Shown here in pieces: positions 10,387 through 22,500 of a DNA stretch of 64,000 nucleotides (position 1 is the stretch's first letter; the number at the start of each line of letters is the position of its first letter). Made by a program: the position numbers and the translations under genes. The notes under the pieces are model-generated. The model saw only the letters and a program-made list of their open reading frames with translations. It ran no database searches and was not told the DNA's origin. Origin of the DNA: Achatina immaculata (lineage: Eukaryota; Mollusca; Gastropoda; Stylommatophora; Achatinidae); NCBI GenBank assembly GCA_009760885.1, contig CM019702.1, forward strand, positions 50,224,840 to 50,288,839, given 5' to 3'.

Positions 10387-10890
10387 TATGTGTATTACAT
10401 ACATACATACATGCATACCTTATGTGCATTGCATATATGCATACATACATGCAATAAATATATATGTGCACTACATACAACCCATGCTTAGGCACATGCG
10501 TAACACACATACGTGCATTTCATATATATGTTCACACCATATATATATATATATATGTGTGTTCATTATATGTGTACGTGCATACCATTTATACCATGCA
10601 TAGGTACAAACATTACATACATATGTACATTACATATTTACATGCATACCATATATACATGCAGTATGTATATACGTGTATACTATACATGCATATATAC
10701 GTGCATAACATACGTGCATTACATACGTGCCATACATATGTGCATATATACATATCATACATACATGCATTACATATCATACCGTATATATGTGCATTAT
10801 ATACATACCATATATAGGTGCAGATATACATAGCATACACATGTGCATTACATATCATACATTCGTACGTTACATATATACGTGCATTAC

Positions 10891-10921
<31 letters not shown>

Positions 10922-11112
10922 TACTATATGTGCATTACATATATACGTGCATACCATACATGCGTGTGTTACATACAAACCATACATACGTACATCCATA
11001 CTTATATACATGTATGCATCTATCTATACTTACATGCATACATATGTGTATGCATACATATATACCATACATACATTACGTACATACATACATGCATTAC
11101 GTGCATACAAAC
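10387..11112. repeat. Long TACATGCATTACATA-type array
   Basis: About 725 bases consist of TACAT, TGCAT, GTGCATTACATA and (TA)n words. All reading frames give Tyr/Ile/His/Cys-rich nonsense peptides of simple-repeat origin. It abuts the right end of M3. Confidence 0.9.
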
Positions 11113-11970
11113 AGGAATCGATTGATTTGATTGACATTCCTTTAGGGCCAACATTGGCTCATAGGGCGGAAATCATATCTTTCCATGTCTGACGACTCGC
11201 CGCCGTCCGCTGTAGTTCTTGGGTGGACTTGAATCCCAAAGTTGTACTCTCTCTGGTGATGGTTCTACGTAGTCTCCCTTGGCCTGTACTCTCTCTGGTG
11301 ATGCTTCTACGTAGAGTCTCCCTTGGCCTGTACTCTCTCTAGTGATGGTTCTACGTAGTTTCCCTTGGCCTGTACTCTCTCTGGTGATGGTTCTACGTAG
11401 TCTCCCTTGGCCTGTACTCTCTCTACTGATGGTTCTACGTAGAGTCTCCCTTGGCCTGTACTCTCTCTGGTGATGCTTCTACGTAGAGTCTCCCTTGGCC
11501 TGTACTCTCTCTGGTGATGCTTCTACGTAGAGTCTCCCTTGGCCTGTACTCTCTCTGGTGATGCTTCTACGTAGAGTCTCCCTTGGCCTGTACTCTCTCT
11601 GGTGATGGTTCTACGTAGAGTCTCCCTTGGCCTGTACTCTCTCTAGTGATGGTTCTACGTAGAGTCTCCCTTGGCCTGTACTCTCTCTGGTGATGGTTCT
11701 ACGTAGAGTCTCCCTTGGCCTGTACTCTCTCTGGTGATGGTTCTACGTAGAGTCTCCCTTGGCCTGTACTCTCTCTGGTGATGGTTCTACGTAGAGTCTC
11801 CCTTGGCCTGTACTCTCTCTAGTGATGGTTCTACGTAGAGTCTCCTTTGGCCTGTCTTGCTTTCTTTTGCCCTTCGCTGACCATGCGAGGGCTTGGCGAG
11901 GGAGTCTGGATTCGTCCATTCTGAGAACGTGGCCGGGATAGGCCCATCGACGTCTTTTGATGTATCTTGT
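11113..11970 (-). mobile_element. LINE G 3' end with an internal minisatellite
   Basis: On the minus strand the C-terminus of an RT-type LINE is readable: RYIKRRRWAYPGHVLRMDES, QDRPKETLRRTI, and further on a Trp-containing end near 11160-11240, then a tail with TCAATCAAATCAATCG. The coding part between the two is replaced by a 44-bp tandem array. Confidence 0.78.
11251..11860. repeat. 44-bp minisatellite inside LINE G
   Basis: About 14 copies of a unit containing TGTACTCTCTCTGGTGATGG and TTCTACGTAGAGTCTCCC. Some copies are 42 bp, lacking AG after TACGTAG. The unit is a piece of LINE G coding sequence (antisense), so the array arose by local duplication. Confidence 0.9.
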
Positions 11971-11984
11971 CAAATAAGATAAGA

Positions 11985-12262
11985 TAAGAGAGAGACCAAA
12001 TAAATAAGAGAGAGACAATCTACTTTCATAGGACATGCAATGAGAAGAGGGGGCGATGAAAATATTATAACAACAGGAAAATAGAGGAAGAAGAGCCAAG
12101 GGGAAAGACCAAGAGAAATGATACTGGACAGTCTGACGGGATGGTGTGAGAGGAGATCACCAACTGAGCTGATGGCCTGCATGAAGGATCGGGTACTCCG
12201 GATAAGCATAATAGCCAACGCCAGTCGGCACGGCACCTGATGATGATGATGATGATGATGAT
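11985..12262 (+). mobile_element. LINE A 3' fragment with (GAT)n tail
   Basis: The same C-terminal end as at 1-325 (RERQ, GHAMRRGGDE, SLTGWCERRSPTELMACMKD), broken by a one-base deletion near 12083, followed by GGCACCTGATGATGATG. Confidence 0.85.
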
Positions 12263-12494
12263 GAATTTGACAAGTATTTTAGCAGCTCAACGCTGAAAAT
12301 TACATGAGGAATGCAACAAGATAAGACATGACTGCAGAGATCAAGAATAAATATATAAATATATAAATGGTGCTGTTTTTCAGAATTTTTCAAGAAAAAT
12401 GTCTTCAAATGCCTATTTTTTATGAAAAGGTAGGTTATAAATATCTGAGGAAAAAAAACTCGAAAATGTTAGACACGCGTCAGGTTCGATATTA

Positions 12495-12625
12495 ATGTCA
12501 CAACACAACGATCTTATAACCTACTAAGTGTAATTTCATATCTATAAACTACTGAACTTATGTCACAACACAACGATCTTATAACCGACCGATTGTAATT
12601 TCGTATCTCTAAACTACTGAACTTA
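12495..12625. repeat. About 65-bp tandem duplication
   Basis: Two adjacent copies of a block beginning TGTCACAACACAACGATCTT and ending TAAACTACTGAACTTA, differing at a few bases. It lies upstream of the receptor gene. Confidence 0.8.
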
Positions 12626-12813
12626 GTGACATAAAAACGATGGATATTAATAAGTTAAGAGCATATAGTTATGTTTCTGTCATAAGGCTATCTATTTAGA
12701 CATCCATTAATTATATATCAGTAAACATCTACTGTATTGATCTAGTATAGCTACTTTATGTCACTCGAAAGTCAATATTAAAGCAAAAATTATACAGGTC
12801 TCTAAAGTTACAC

Positions 12814-12913
12814 CCTCTAGTGTGCTGACAGGTCAAGGAAAATATGGACACTAACACCATATCCCTATGTGCCTCTAAGGCATGACAGGGTTACCTTTAC
12901 CTTTTACCTTTAC
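12814..12913 (+). mobile_element. SINE, 5'-truncated copy
   Basis: Matches the 3' part of the SINE at 3080-3320 (CCTCTAGTGTGCTGACAGG, then GCCTCTAAGGCATGACAGG) and ends with TTTACC repeats. The 12-bp duplication CTAAAGTTACAC flanks it at 12802-12813 and 12914-12925. No A or B box remains. Confidence 0.87.
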
Positions 12914-12925
12914 CTAAAGTTACAC

Positions 12926-13304
12926 GCTAGCAGTAACATCCAGTAAGTTTTGGCGTCGCTAATTATCCCATCCTTAAATTTCAGGTCGGTCAAAACATTC
13001 AATGATACCTGGACTGATCAAAGAAGAAAGTTAACAACTGAAATATTTTATTAGAAATGATTTTTCAAACAAAGAATTACGCTTTATTTTGTGAAACTGG
13101 AATTAGAATTAGTAGCTAGCTGTAGTTTCAAAATTTTGTTAATATGAGGCTGTTTTACGATGAATATACTGTACAAGACACACTACATGAACTAAAAAAA
13201 TGACGCTGTTTTCCAGTGAATATATTGTATAAGACTCACTACATAATGCTATAAACTGATGTAAGTAACTTTTCGAAACTGTTGTGTTCCAAAAATATGT
13301 AACG
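12926..13304 (+). other. 5' flank of the receptor gene
   Basis: AT-rich, without a recognised transposon. A short near-duplicated motif (GAATATACTGTACAAGACACA and GAATATATTGTATAAGACTCA) occurs at about 13160 and 13220. No convincing TATA box or transcription start could be assigned. Confidence 0.4.
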
Positions 13305-13530
13305 ATGCGAATCGTTTCAAACAGGACATTTGTTTCACCGATCAGTTTTCATGAGGACGGGACGTCAACTGACCAGCTTCTAAGTAACGAAATAGCCAAC
13401 ATTCTTCAGTGGATCATCTACACTGTCGTTTGTCAAATAATCGATATATTTGGTATTGCAACTAACATTATTAACATAGCCTGCTTCGTGAAACAAGGCT
13501 TCACTGATGTGGTCAATGTCAGTTTACTGG
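13305..13530 (+). CDS. GPCR exon 1 (N-terminus and helix 1)
   Basis: The first in-frame ATG is at 13305 and an in-frame TAA lies at 13266-13268. The exon encodes residues 1-75 plus the first base of G76: a glycosylatable N-terminus (N6), helix 1 with GIATN, and the first intracellular loop up to SLL. It ends CTGG before GTACAG (donor at 13531), phase 1. The frame stays open for 44 more bases, but that extension lacks helix 2 and has no receptor character, which places the splice site at 13530. A 5' untranslated exon further upstream cannot be excluded. Confidence 0.83.
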
Positions 13531-16500
13531 GTACAGTATCCAATGTTTTATACCTGGTCAAAGTCAGTAATTAACACGTTACGTCTTGTCAATGTTAGTG
13601 GTTAATCTACTGTTTGTGTGATCAAATGTTTGTGTGTTCTAAAAACTATCGCACCTCTCCGTTTTTCATCATCATCATCATCATCAGGTGCCGTGCCGAC
13701 TGGCATTGGCTATTATGCTTCTCCAGAGTACACGATCCTTCATGAGAGCCATCAGCTCAGTTGGTGATCTCCTCTCACACCATCCCGTCAGACTGTCCAG
13801 TATCATTTCTCTTGGTCTTCCTCTTGATCTTCTTCCTTCTATTTTTCCTGTTGTTATAGTATTTTCAATGCCCCCTCTTCTCATTGCACGTCCTATGAAA
13901 GCACATTGTCTCTCTCTTATCTTTTTGACAAGGTTTTTTGTCTCTCCAGCTCTTCTCATACATTCTTCATTAGTTATTTTTGCTGTCCAGGGGATTCGCA
14001 ACATTCTTCTAATAAACCACATTTCTGCTGCTTCCAATAATTTTTGTGCAGACTTGCCTATTGTCCATAATTCACTTCCATATAACAAGATAGGTTCAAT
14101 ATAGCAATTTAGGACTTATTTTCTGATATTCATTGATAAGGATGTGTTGGATAATATGTTTCTCATTCTCTGAAATGCAGTCTTTGCTTGGCTTATTCTG
14201 TTCTTAATTTCTGTTCTGCATTTCCCATCTAAAGTTATTACTGCTCCAAGGTATTTGAATTTCTGCACCTGCTTTAGAATAGTTCCGTTTAATTTTATAC
14301 TGCATGTTGGTGGATTCTGTTTCTTAGATATAACCATAGTCTCTGTCTTTTTGATGTTCAAAGTAAGGCCTTTCTGTTCACTTTCTTTGGCCACTTTATC
14401 TAAGAGATTTTGCACGTCTTGTTGGTTCTCAGATATCAGTATTGTGTTGTCTGCTTACCGAAGGTTGTTAATATTGTATCCTCCAATTTTTATGCCTGGT
14501 TCTGTGATAATCGTTCTTAGAATATTCTCGCTGTACAGAGAAAAAAGGTCTGAAGATAGTACACATCCTTATCGCATCCCTTGTATTATAGGTTGATATT
14601 TTCTAGTTCTATGTTCAACTCGAATTGCTGCTTCTTGCTGCCAGTATAGATGTTTTACAATCCCCAGGTCTTTGCCGTCTATACTGATGTCTTCAAGCAT
14701 TTTAAAAATTTCATTATGTTTCACCTTGTCGAATGCCTTGGTGTAATCAATGAAGCATAAATAGAGATCTTTCTGTACTTCTAAAGCTCTTTCTGTTAGT
14801 GTTCGTAAAGCATAAGTGGCATTGTATGTTCCTTTCCTTCAACAAATCCAAACTGTTCATCTGCTATTTCCATTTTTATCTTTTTCCTTGTTCTTCTCAT
14901 AATGATTCTCAGAAGTAGCTTCGATTATGTGACATTAGAGGCTGATAGTCCTGTAGTCATCACATTCCTTTGCACCTGGTTTCTTTGGTAGTGCTATAAA
15001 CGTGGATTTAATCAGGTCACTGGGAATATAACCACTGTTGTAAATGTCATTCAGTAACTTGGTTATTATTTTTATTCCTGTCTCCTCTAGTGCCTCTATT
15101 TCTTCTATTGTTATATTATCAGGCCCAGTCGCTTTTCCTTTTTTCATGTGTATGATGGCATCTATGATTTCATCTTCAAGTATTGGTGGTGCATCACAGT
15201 TTTCAGTATCTGGTGTTAATTCTGGTCTTTCTCCTCCATATAGCTCACCGATATACTCTGTCCACCTGTCCACAGTGTCCTCTTTTCCCATTAACATTTT
15301 ATCTTCTTTCGATTTCAGGCATCCTGTGGTATATTTTGTTTTCCTGTCTGTGAGTTCACTAACTCGTTTGTGCATGTTTTTGGTGTCTTTATTATGAAAG
15401 TCCTTTATCTGCCTGCACTGTTCATTTAACCACACTTCTTTTGCTTCTCTGCATTTGCGTCTTATTTCTTTCTTTATCTTGCTATATTTTTTCCTCGATA
15501 TTTTTACTCCTCCTCCTCTTGTCCATCAGTCCTAAGCCATTCATTTATTTTTAGAGGCTTCTTTTTTTGTGGTATTATCTCCTTAACAGTTTGGTGGATA
15601 GAAACTCTTAACATTGCCCATTGTTCATCTATACTATTTATCTTTGCTATTCTTATCTTATATCTTATATCCTTCCCGTGCCGTTAGACGTCACATAGGG
15701 CTCGCAAAGTAGTTCGCCAATTTTTCCTGTCTTCGGCGAGTCTTTCAACCTCAACAAAGGATTTTATGCCTGTTAACTTGGCCTCGCTTAATAATGTCCT
15801 CTTCAGAGTTTCACGCGGTCTGCCCCTTTTTCTTCGGCCTGTTGTGTTCCACTTGATAGCTTGTTTTGGGATTCTCTGATCATTTCTTCTCATCAAGTGA
15901 CCAACATATGTCCATCTCCTTTTCCTGATCACCCGTGAGACTGGTTGTTGTTCAGTCATCTGTCTTATCTCTGCATTGTTCTTGAATTCATTCCACTTGA
16001 TGCCGAGTATTTTCCTTAGGCATTTGTTTTCAAAAGAGTCTAATTTCTTTTCTATTTCTTTAGTTGTTTTCCAGCTTTCGCATGCATAAATGAGGGTGGA
16101 TATTACATTTGAATTGAATAGTCTTAACTTGGTTTTTGTGCTTATAACTTTTGAATTCCATATGTTCTCAAGATTCTTGAAGATTGATGCTGCTTTTGCA
16201 ATTCTGATCCTAACTTCCTTTCTAGTGTCACCATCCTGGTCTATGTAGCTGCCAAGGTATGCAAATTGATTGACTTCTTCAATATCTGTCCCTTCTATGT
16301 GTATTTTTCCATTTTGATTGATGGGAATTTTCATTATTTTTGTTTTGTCCTTGTTAATTTCAAGTCCTATTTTGCTAGCCAGTGAAGATAGGCTATCTGT
16401 TTTTTCTTGCATGGAATTCACATTATTACTGATAAGAGTTATGTCATCAGCAAAATCAAGATCTTCTAGTTGGGTCCCATGTACCCAGTCAATACCTGTG

Positions 16501-19500
16501 TTACCTGTGCAGCATTTTGTCATTATGAAGTCTATTGTAATTCCAAAAAGTAAAGGAGACAGTATACATCCTTGTTTCACGCCTGTTTCAATCTGGAACC
16601 ATTCACTCATCCCTTCTTCTGTCTTGACTGCACAACCATATCCATTGTATAAGTCCTTAATGATGTTGACAATTTTAGATGGTATTCCATATAGACATAA
16701 AATTCTCCATAATGAATCTCTGTGTATGCTATCAAATGCCTTCTTAAAATCTATGAAATTCAGTATTAATGGTTTCTGCTTTTCAATATGTTCTTCAAGT
16801 ATTATTCTGAGAGTAAAGATCTGGTCGAGACAGCTTCTCCCTTTTCGAAATCCTGCTTGTTCTTCTCTCATTGCAGTATCCACTATATCTTTGAGTCTAT
16901 TCAAAATGACCTTGCAAAATATTTTGACACAACTGATATTAAGTTACTCCTCTACAGTTGTTACAGTCACTAAGGTTGCCCTTTTTTGGTATTTTAACAA
17001 TGATTCCCTTCTTCCAATTAGAAGGGACCTTTTCTTCTTTCCAAATCTTGTTAAACATTCTCTGTAGTTGTCTCATGTTGTCACTATTGATAGCTTTTAG
17101 CATCTCGGCTGTTATTTCATCTTCACCTGCAGCTTTGTTGTTAGCCATTAAATTCACTGCTGTTTCAATTTCATGCAATTTAATTTCATCTAGATTGACA
17201 TTTAGTTGTGGGGCTGGTAAGTCAGTTTCAAGGTTTAACAATTCTTTTGGGTGTGGTCGATTGAGTATTTCTTGGAAGTGTTCAGCCCATCTTTGCTTTT
17301 GGTCTTTATTTGATGTTAATAGTGTTCCAGTTTTGCTAAGGATTGGTCTTTCTTTAGATGTAATAGTACCTGTTAGCCTCTTTTGTATGTTATATAAAGT
17401 TTTGCTGTCTCCTGTTTTTGCTGCTTTTTCTGCCTCTTTCGCCATATTGTCTATGTATTCTCTTTTATCCCTTCTAGCTGAACTTTTTACTTTCTTGTCT
17501 ATTTCTTTGTATTTTGCTTTTGCCGAATCTTTTTCATGATCTGCTTTTGCATTCAACATGTTTAATTTGACTGCTCGTCTTTCATGTATATACTTCCATG
17601 TTTTATCTGATATCCATGCTTTTCTATTTGGTTTTTCCAATCCAGCGCTTACTTTTGCTGCTGTGATTATGGCTGTGCTGTAAGAATTCCATAACTCATC
17701 TATACCTATCTCCTCAACTTCACTGGGTGTTTTGGAATGATTGTCAAGTTCCTGATTGAAATTAATGTTAGTATTTTCTTCTTGTAGGCTGTGGATGTTT
17801 ATCTTTCTGTGTACTGATTTCTTGTGTTGACTTTTCAATTTTAGTTTTATTTTCCCTTTGCTATTGCACTGTATCTATTTGTTATATTAACTTTGTATTG
17901 TTCTCGCAGTTCTTGGTCATTTTTAAGGAGTTCTGTATTCAGTTTGATGTTTCTCACTTTTCTGCATGCTTTCTTTAGCTTTATTCTAATTTTTCCTCAG
18001 AGTGGATCATGGTCACTATTGCAGTCAGCTCCTGGCATGGTTTTTGTTGTCAGTAATGCATTGCGGAATCGTTTGTTGATTAATATGTAATTTATCTGAT
18101 TAAACGTCTTTTTGTCTGGGCTGCACCACTTTGCCAGTCTTCGATGATGTTGTTTAAACCAGGTGTTTCCTACAACCATTCTGTGTATTCTTGCCCATTC
18201 AATTAATTTATAACCTCTGTCATTCCTCTCCCCCAGTCCATAGTCACCAACAATGTCTGAAGTTCTTCCTTTACCAATTTTTGCATTAAAATCTCCCATG
18301 ACTATAGTAACTTCATGTGACTTTGTGTGTTTTAGAGCTGTCTCTATGTCATTATAAAATAGCTGTACATCTTCTTCAGAACTTTCAGATGTTGGAGCGT
18401 ACACTTGTATAATATTTATGTTTATTGGTTGTCCTTTCAGTTGGGCTAGCAGGACTCGGTCCGAGATGTTCAAATATCTTACATTTGTCCTTGCTGTTTG
18501 TTCGTCAAATATTATTCCTACTCCTCGTTCATGTTTCTCACTTCCTGAACATATTATTGTATATTTATCAGAGTTTATCTTCCCTGCACCTGTACATCTA
18601 ACTTCACTCATTCCTAATATGTTGTTGATCTTCATCCTTTCCATTTCCATCTTTACATTTTCTAATTTTCCAGCCTGGAATAGAGTTCTAACATTCCATG
18701 TTGCTGTTTTGAATTTGTTAATTTTGCCACCAGTTGCTTGATGACGATCTGGCCTCACCTGTGGCTCGTGAGCTGGCCTACCGGACGAGGCTGTTCCAGA
18801 GGAGCATCCATTAACGTCGTTCATGACAAATCTATTACTCTGAATAAGCATAATTGTTCTTGGGAGCTACAACAGTGGTTTCCCGTTGCCTTCTGCCAAT
18901 TTTTGTGTACAGACTCTCTGCTAGCCTTTGGACTCCCTGTCCTACCCGCAAGGCAGCGGGAGCGAGAGGTTTTAAGGCGCCTCTTACCCGCCTGGTATTC
19001 CCTTCACTGAGCACCTGAGGCACTTTATAGGAGTAGTAGAGCCACCTACTACCCCACCTCGCTCTCTGAGTCTACCGCCAGGTGGTGCACGCCTGCTTAT
19101 TTGGATGACTCCTTATTCACAGGGATCCTCCATATCTGGAGGACTTTCACCATCCGCCACCTGTGACGCGCTGAGTTTGGGATGGTCGCCCCAGCTTTAC
19201 TCCGTTTATGCTTTCAGCAAAACCAAGCATGTGTGTGTTCTAAAGACTCTGTTCTACCTCTTCATGTATGCTCCCAGTTCTGCCTGTTTAACGTTTCAGG
19301 ATCTCACTGTGTGGACAGTGCTGAGAAGATTGCTTTTTGTTCCACTCCCAGTCTCCACACTAACCAAACTAACCTTTTCTAGTCTTCACACTAACAAAAT
19401 TAACCCTCTTTCATTCTTCACACTAACAAAATTAACCCTCTTTTAGTCTTTACACTAACCAAATTAACCTCTCTCAGTCTTCACACTAACCAAATTAACT

Positions 19501-22500
19501 CTCTCTCTCTCTCTCAGTACATGTTTCAGCACTTCCACACACTAGCTGCTAGAAAATTCTACTCGCAGAGAACAATGCAAACACCAACAGTTAAACATTT
19601 TACATCTTACATCCTTCCCGAGCCGTTAAACGTCACATAGGGCGCGCATGATATTCGCCAAGTATTCTTGTTTTTGGCGAGCTTTTCAAGGGATTTTATG
19701 CCTACTAATTTGACTTCTCTTAACAATATCCTCTTTAAAATTTCACGTGGTCGACCTATTTTTTTTTCGGCCTGTTGTGTTGCACTTGATAGCTTGTTTT
19801 TGGGATTCTCTGACTGTTTCTTCTCATCACACGACCAACATATGTTCATTTCCATTCTTCTGATCACCCATGAGACAGGTTGTTGTTTGCTCATCTGTCT
19901 TATTTCTGCTTTGGTTCGAATTTGTTTTACTTTATACCGACTATTTTCCTTAGGGATTTGTATTCATTTGTCTACTTTTTTAGTTGTTTTCTAGCTTTTG
20001 CATGCATAAATGAGGGTGGGTATGACATTTGAACTGAATAATCTTAACTTGGTTTTTGTGCTTATAATTTTTGAGTGCCATATGTTTTCAAGATTTTTGA
20101 AGGTCAATGCTGCTATTGCAGTTCGAATTCTAACTTCCTTTCTGGTGTCATTATCCTGGTCTATGTAGCTGCCGAGGTATGCAAACCAGTGTACTTCTTA
20201 AACAGCTGTTCCTTCTATGTATATTTTTCCTTCTTGATTAATGGGAAGTTTCATTATTTTTGTTTTTTCCTCGTTAATTTCAAGTCCTAATTTGGTAGTC
20301 AGTGAAGACAAGTTTTCTGTTTTTTCCTGCATAGAATTCACATTGTCACTGATAAGAGTTATATTATCAAAATCAAGATCTTCTAGTTGGATCCCAAGTA
20401 GTCAGTGAAGACAAGTTTTCTGTTTTTTCCTGCATGGAATTCACATTGTCACTGATAAGAGTTATATCATCTGCAAAATCAAGATCTTTTAGTTGGATCC
20501 CAAGTAGTCAGTGAAGACAAGTTTTCTGTTTTTTCCTGCATGGAATTCACATTGTCACTGATAAGAGTTATATCATCAAAATCAAGATCTTCTAGTTGGA
20601 TCCCAAGTAGTGAATGCCCGTTTTTCCTGTGCAACATTTTTTCGTTATGAAGTCTATGGCAATTAAAAATAGTAAGGGAGATAATATACATCCTTGTTTC
20701 ATGCTCGTTTCAATCTGGAACCATTCGTTCATTCCTTCTTCTGTGTTAACTGCACAAACATATCCGTTGTGGAGATCCTTAATTAAAGATGTTCACAATT
20801 TTAGATTGTATTAAACATCAAATGTGTCACAATGGTCATGTTTTGTGAACTTCACATTTATACAAACATGAATTCAGTCTCCAAAACCTTCAAGGTTGAC
20901 AGACTGAAAAAGACAAAAACAAAAGCGGCACAAATATTAATATCAGGATCAAATAATATTGAGTCGTGTCATGAATTAGGGTTAATAAACTGTTTTTGTT
21001 ATGTATTAGGAATAATGTTAATAATAGATTTTGTCATGTATTAGGATTAATGTTAATAATAGTTTTTGTCATGTGTTAGGATTAATATTAATAATAGTTT
21101 TTGTCATGTGTTAGGATTAATGTTAATAATAGTTTTTGTCATGTGTTAGGGTTAATGCTCGTCGCTGTTTTTGTCATATTTTAAAGAGAGTCAAACTTCT
21201 TATCATGTATTTGGGCATAGTCATGGCTCTTAATTATTTTTGTAATGTTTTATTATTACTCACCACATATGTTAGACATATGTTAGACATCTTATATCTT
21301 ATATCCTTCCCGTGCCGTTAAACGTCACATAGGGCTCACAAAGTAGTTCGCCAATTTTTCCTGTCTTCGGAGACTCTTTCAACCTCATCAAAGGATTTTA
21401 TGCCTGTTAATTTGGCCTCTCTTAACAATGTCCTCTTCAGACTTTCACGCGGTCTGCCTCTTTTTCTTTGGCCTGTTGTGTTCCACTTGACAGCATGTTT
21501 TGGGATTCTCTGACTGTTTCTTCTCATTACGTGACCAACATACGTCCATCTCCTTTTCCTGATCACCCATGAGACTGGATGTTGTTCAGTCATCTGTCTT
21601 ATCTCTGCATTGTTCTTGAATTCATTCCACTTGATGCCGAGTATTTTCATTAGGCATTTGTTTTCAAAAGAGTCTAATTTCTTTTCTATTCCTTTAGCTG
21701 TTTTACAGCTTTCACATGCATAAATGAGGGTGGATATTACATTTGAATTGAATAGTCTTAACTTGGTTTTTGTGCTTATAACTTTTGAATTCCATATGTT
21801 CTCAAGATTCTTGAAGATTGATGCTGTCTTTGCAATTCTGATCCTAACTTCCTTTCTAGTGTCACCATCCTGGTCTATGTAGCTGCCAAGGTATGTAAAT
21901 TGATTGACTTCTTCAATATCTGTCCCTTCTATGTGTATTTTTCCATTTTTATTGAGAGGAATTTTCAATATTATTGTTTTGTCCTTGTTAATTTCAAGTC
22001 CTATTTTGCTAGCCATTGAAGACAGGCTATCTGTTTTTTCTTGCATGGAATTCACATTATTACTGATAAGAGTTATGTCATCAGCAAAATCAAGATCTTC
22101 TAGTTGGGTTGCATGTACCCAGGCAATACCTGTGTTACCAGTGCAGCATTTTTTCATTATGAAGTCTATTTTAATTCCAGAAAGTAAAGGAGACAGTATA
22201 CATCCTTGTTTCACACCTGTTTCAATCTGGAACCATTCACTCATTCCTTCTTCTGTCTTGACTGCACAGACATATCCATTGTAGAAGTCCTTAGTGATAT
22301 TGACAGTTTTAGATGGTATTCCATATAGACTTAAAATTCTCCATAATGAATCTCTGTGTATGCTATCAAATGCCTTTTTAAAATCTATGAAGTTCAGTAT
22401 TAATGGTTTCTACTTTTCAATATGTTCTTCAAGTATTATTCTGAGAGTAAAGATCTGGTCGAGACAGCTTCTCTCTTTTCGAAATCCTGCTTGTTCTTCT

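Larger units (their letters stand above)
15655..19020 (-). mobile_element. LINE B copy with a foreign 5' half (apparent chimera)
   Basis: The 3' half (about 17870-15655) is LINE B: HKKSVHRKIN, the RT core with FADD near 16450, ACESWKTTKE, and the 3' end GGCACGGGAAGGATATAAG. The 5' half (about 17870-18850) is an APE-type endonuclease of a different LINE family: ATWNVRTLFQAGKLEN, SEVRC, VYAPTS, MGDFNAKIG, SDHDPL. It ends KVNITNRYSAIA just before the LINE B sequence begins. In the LINE B copies at 24.3 and 55.4 kb the endonuclease instead reads WNVRTMAA or WNVRTIAA and SEMRWPEAGK. A GC-rich 5' UTR-like stretch runs to about 19020. Confidence 0.8.

Noticed and set aside
10388..11192. Several long Tyr/His/Ile/Cys-rich proteins on both strands
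   Set aside because: Translations of TACATGCAT simple repeats.
13531..13574. Exon 1 continuing to the stop at 13574 as a single-exon short protein
   Set aside because: The text after 13530 has no receptor character, while exon 2 continues exactly in phase with LAVSD.
16318..17539. Hydrophobic plus-strand frames resembling membrane proteins (also at 21904-23319, 53000-54275; on the minus strand at 60452-61664)
   Set aside because: They are antisense shadows of LINE B coding sequence and recur identically at every LINE B copy.
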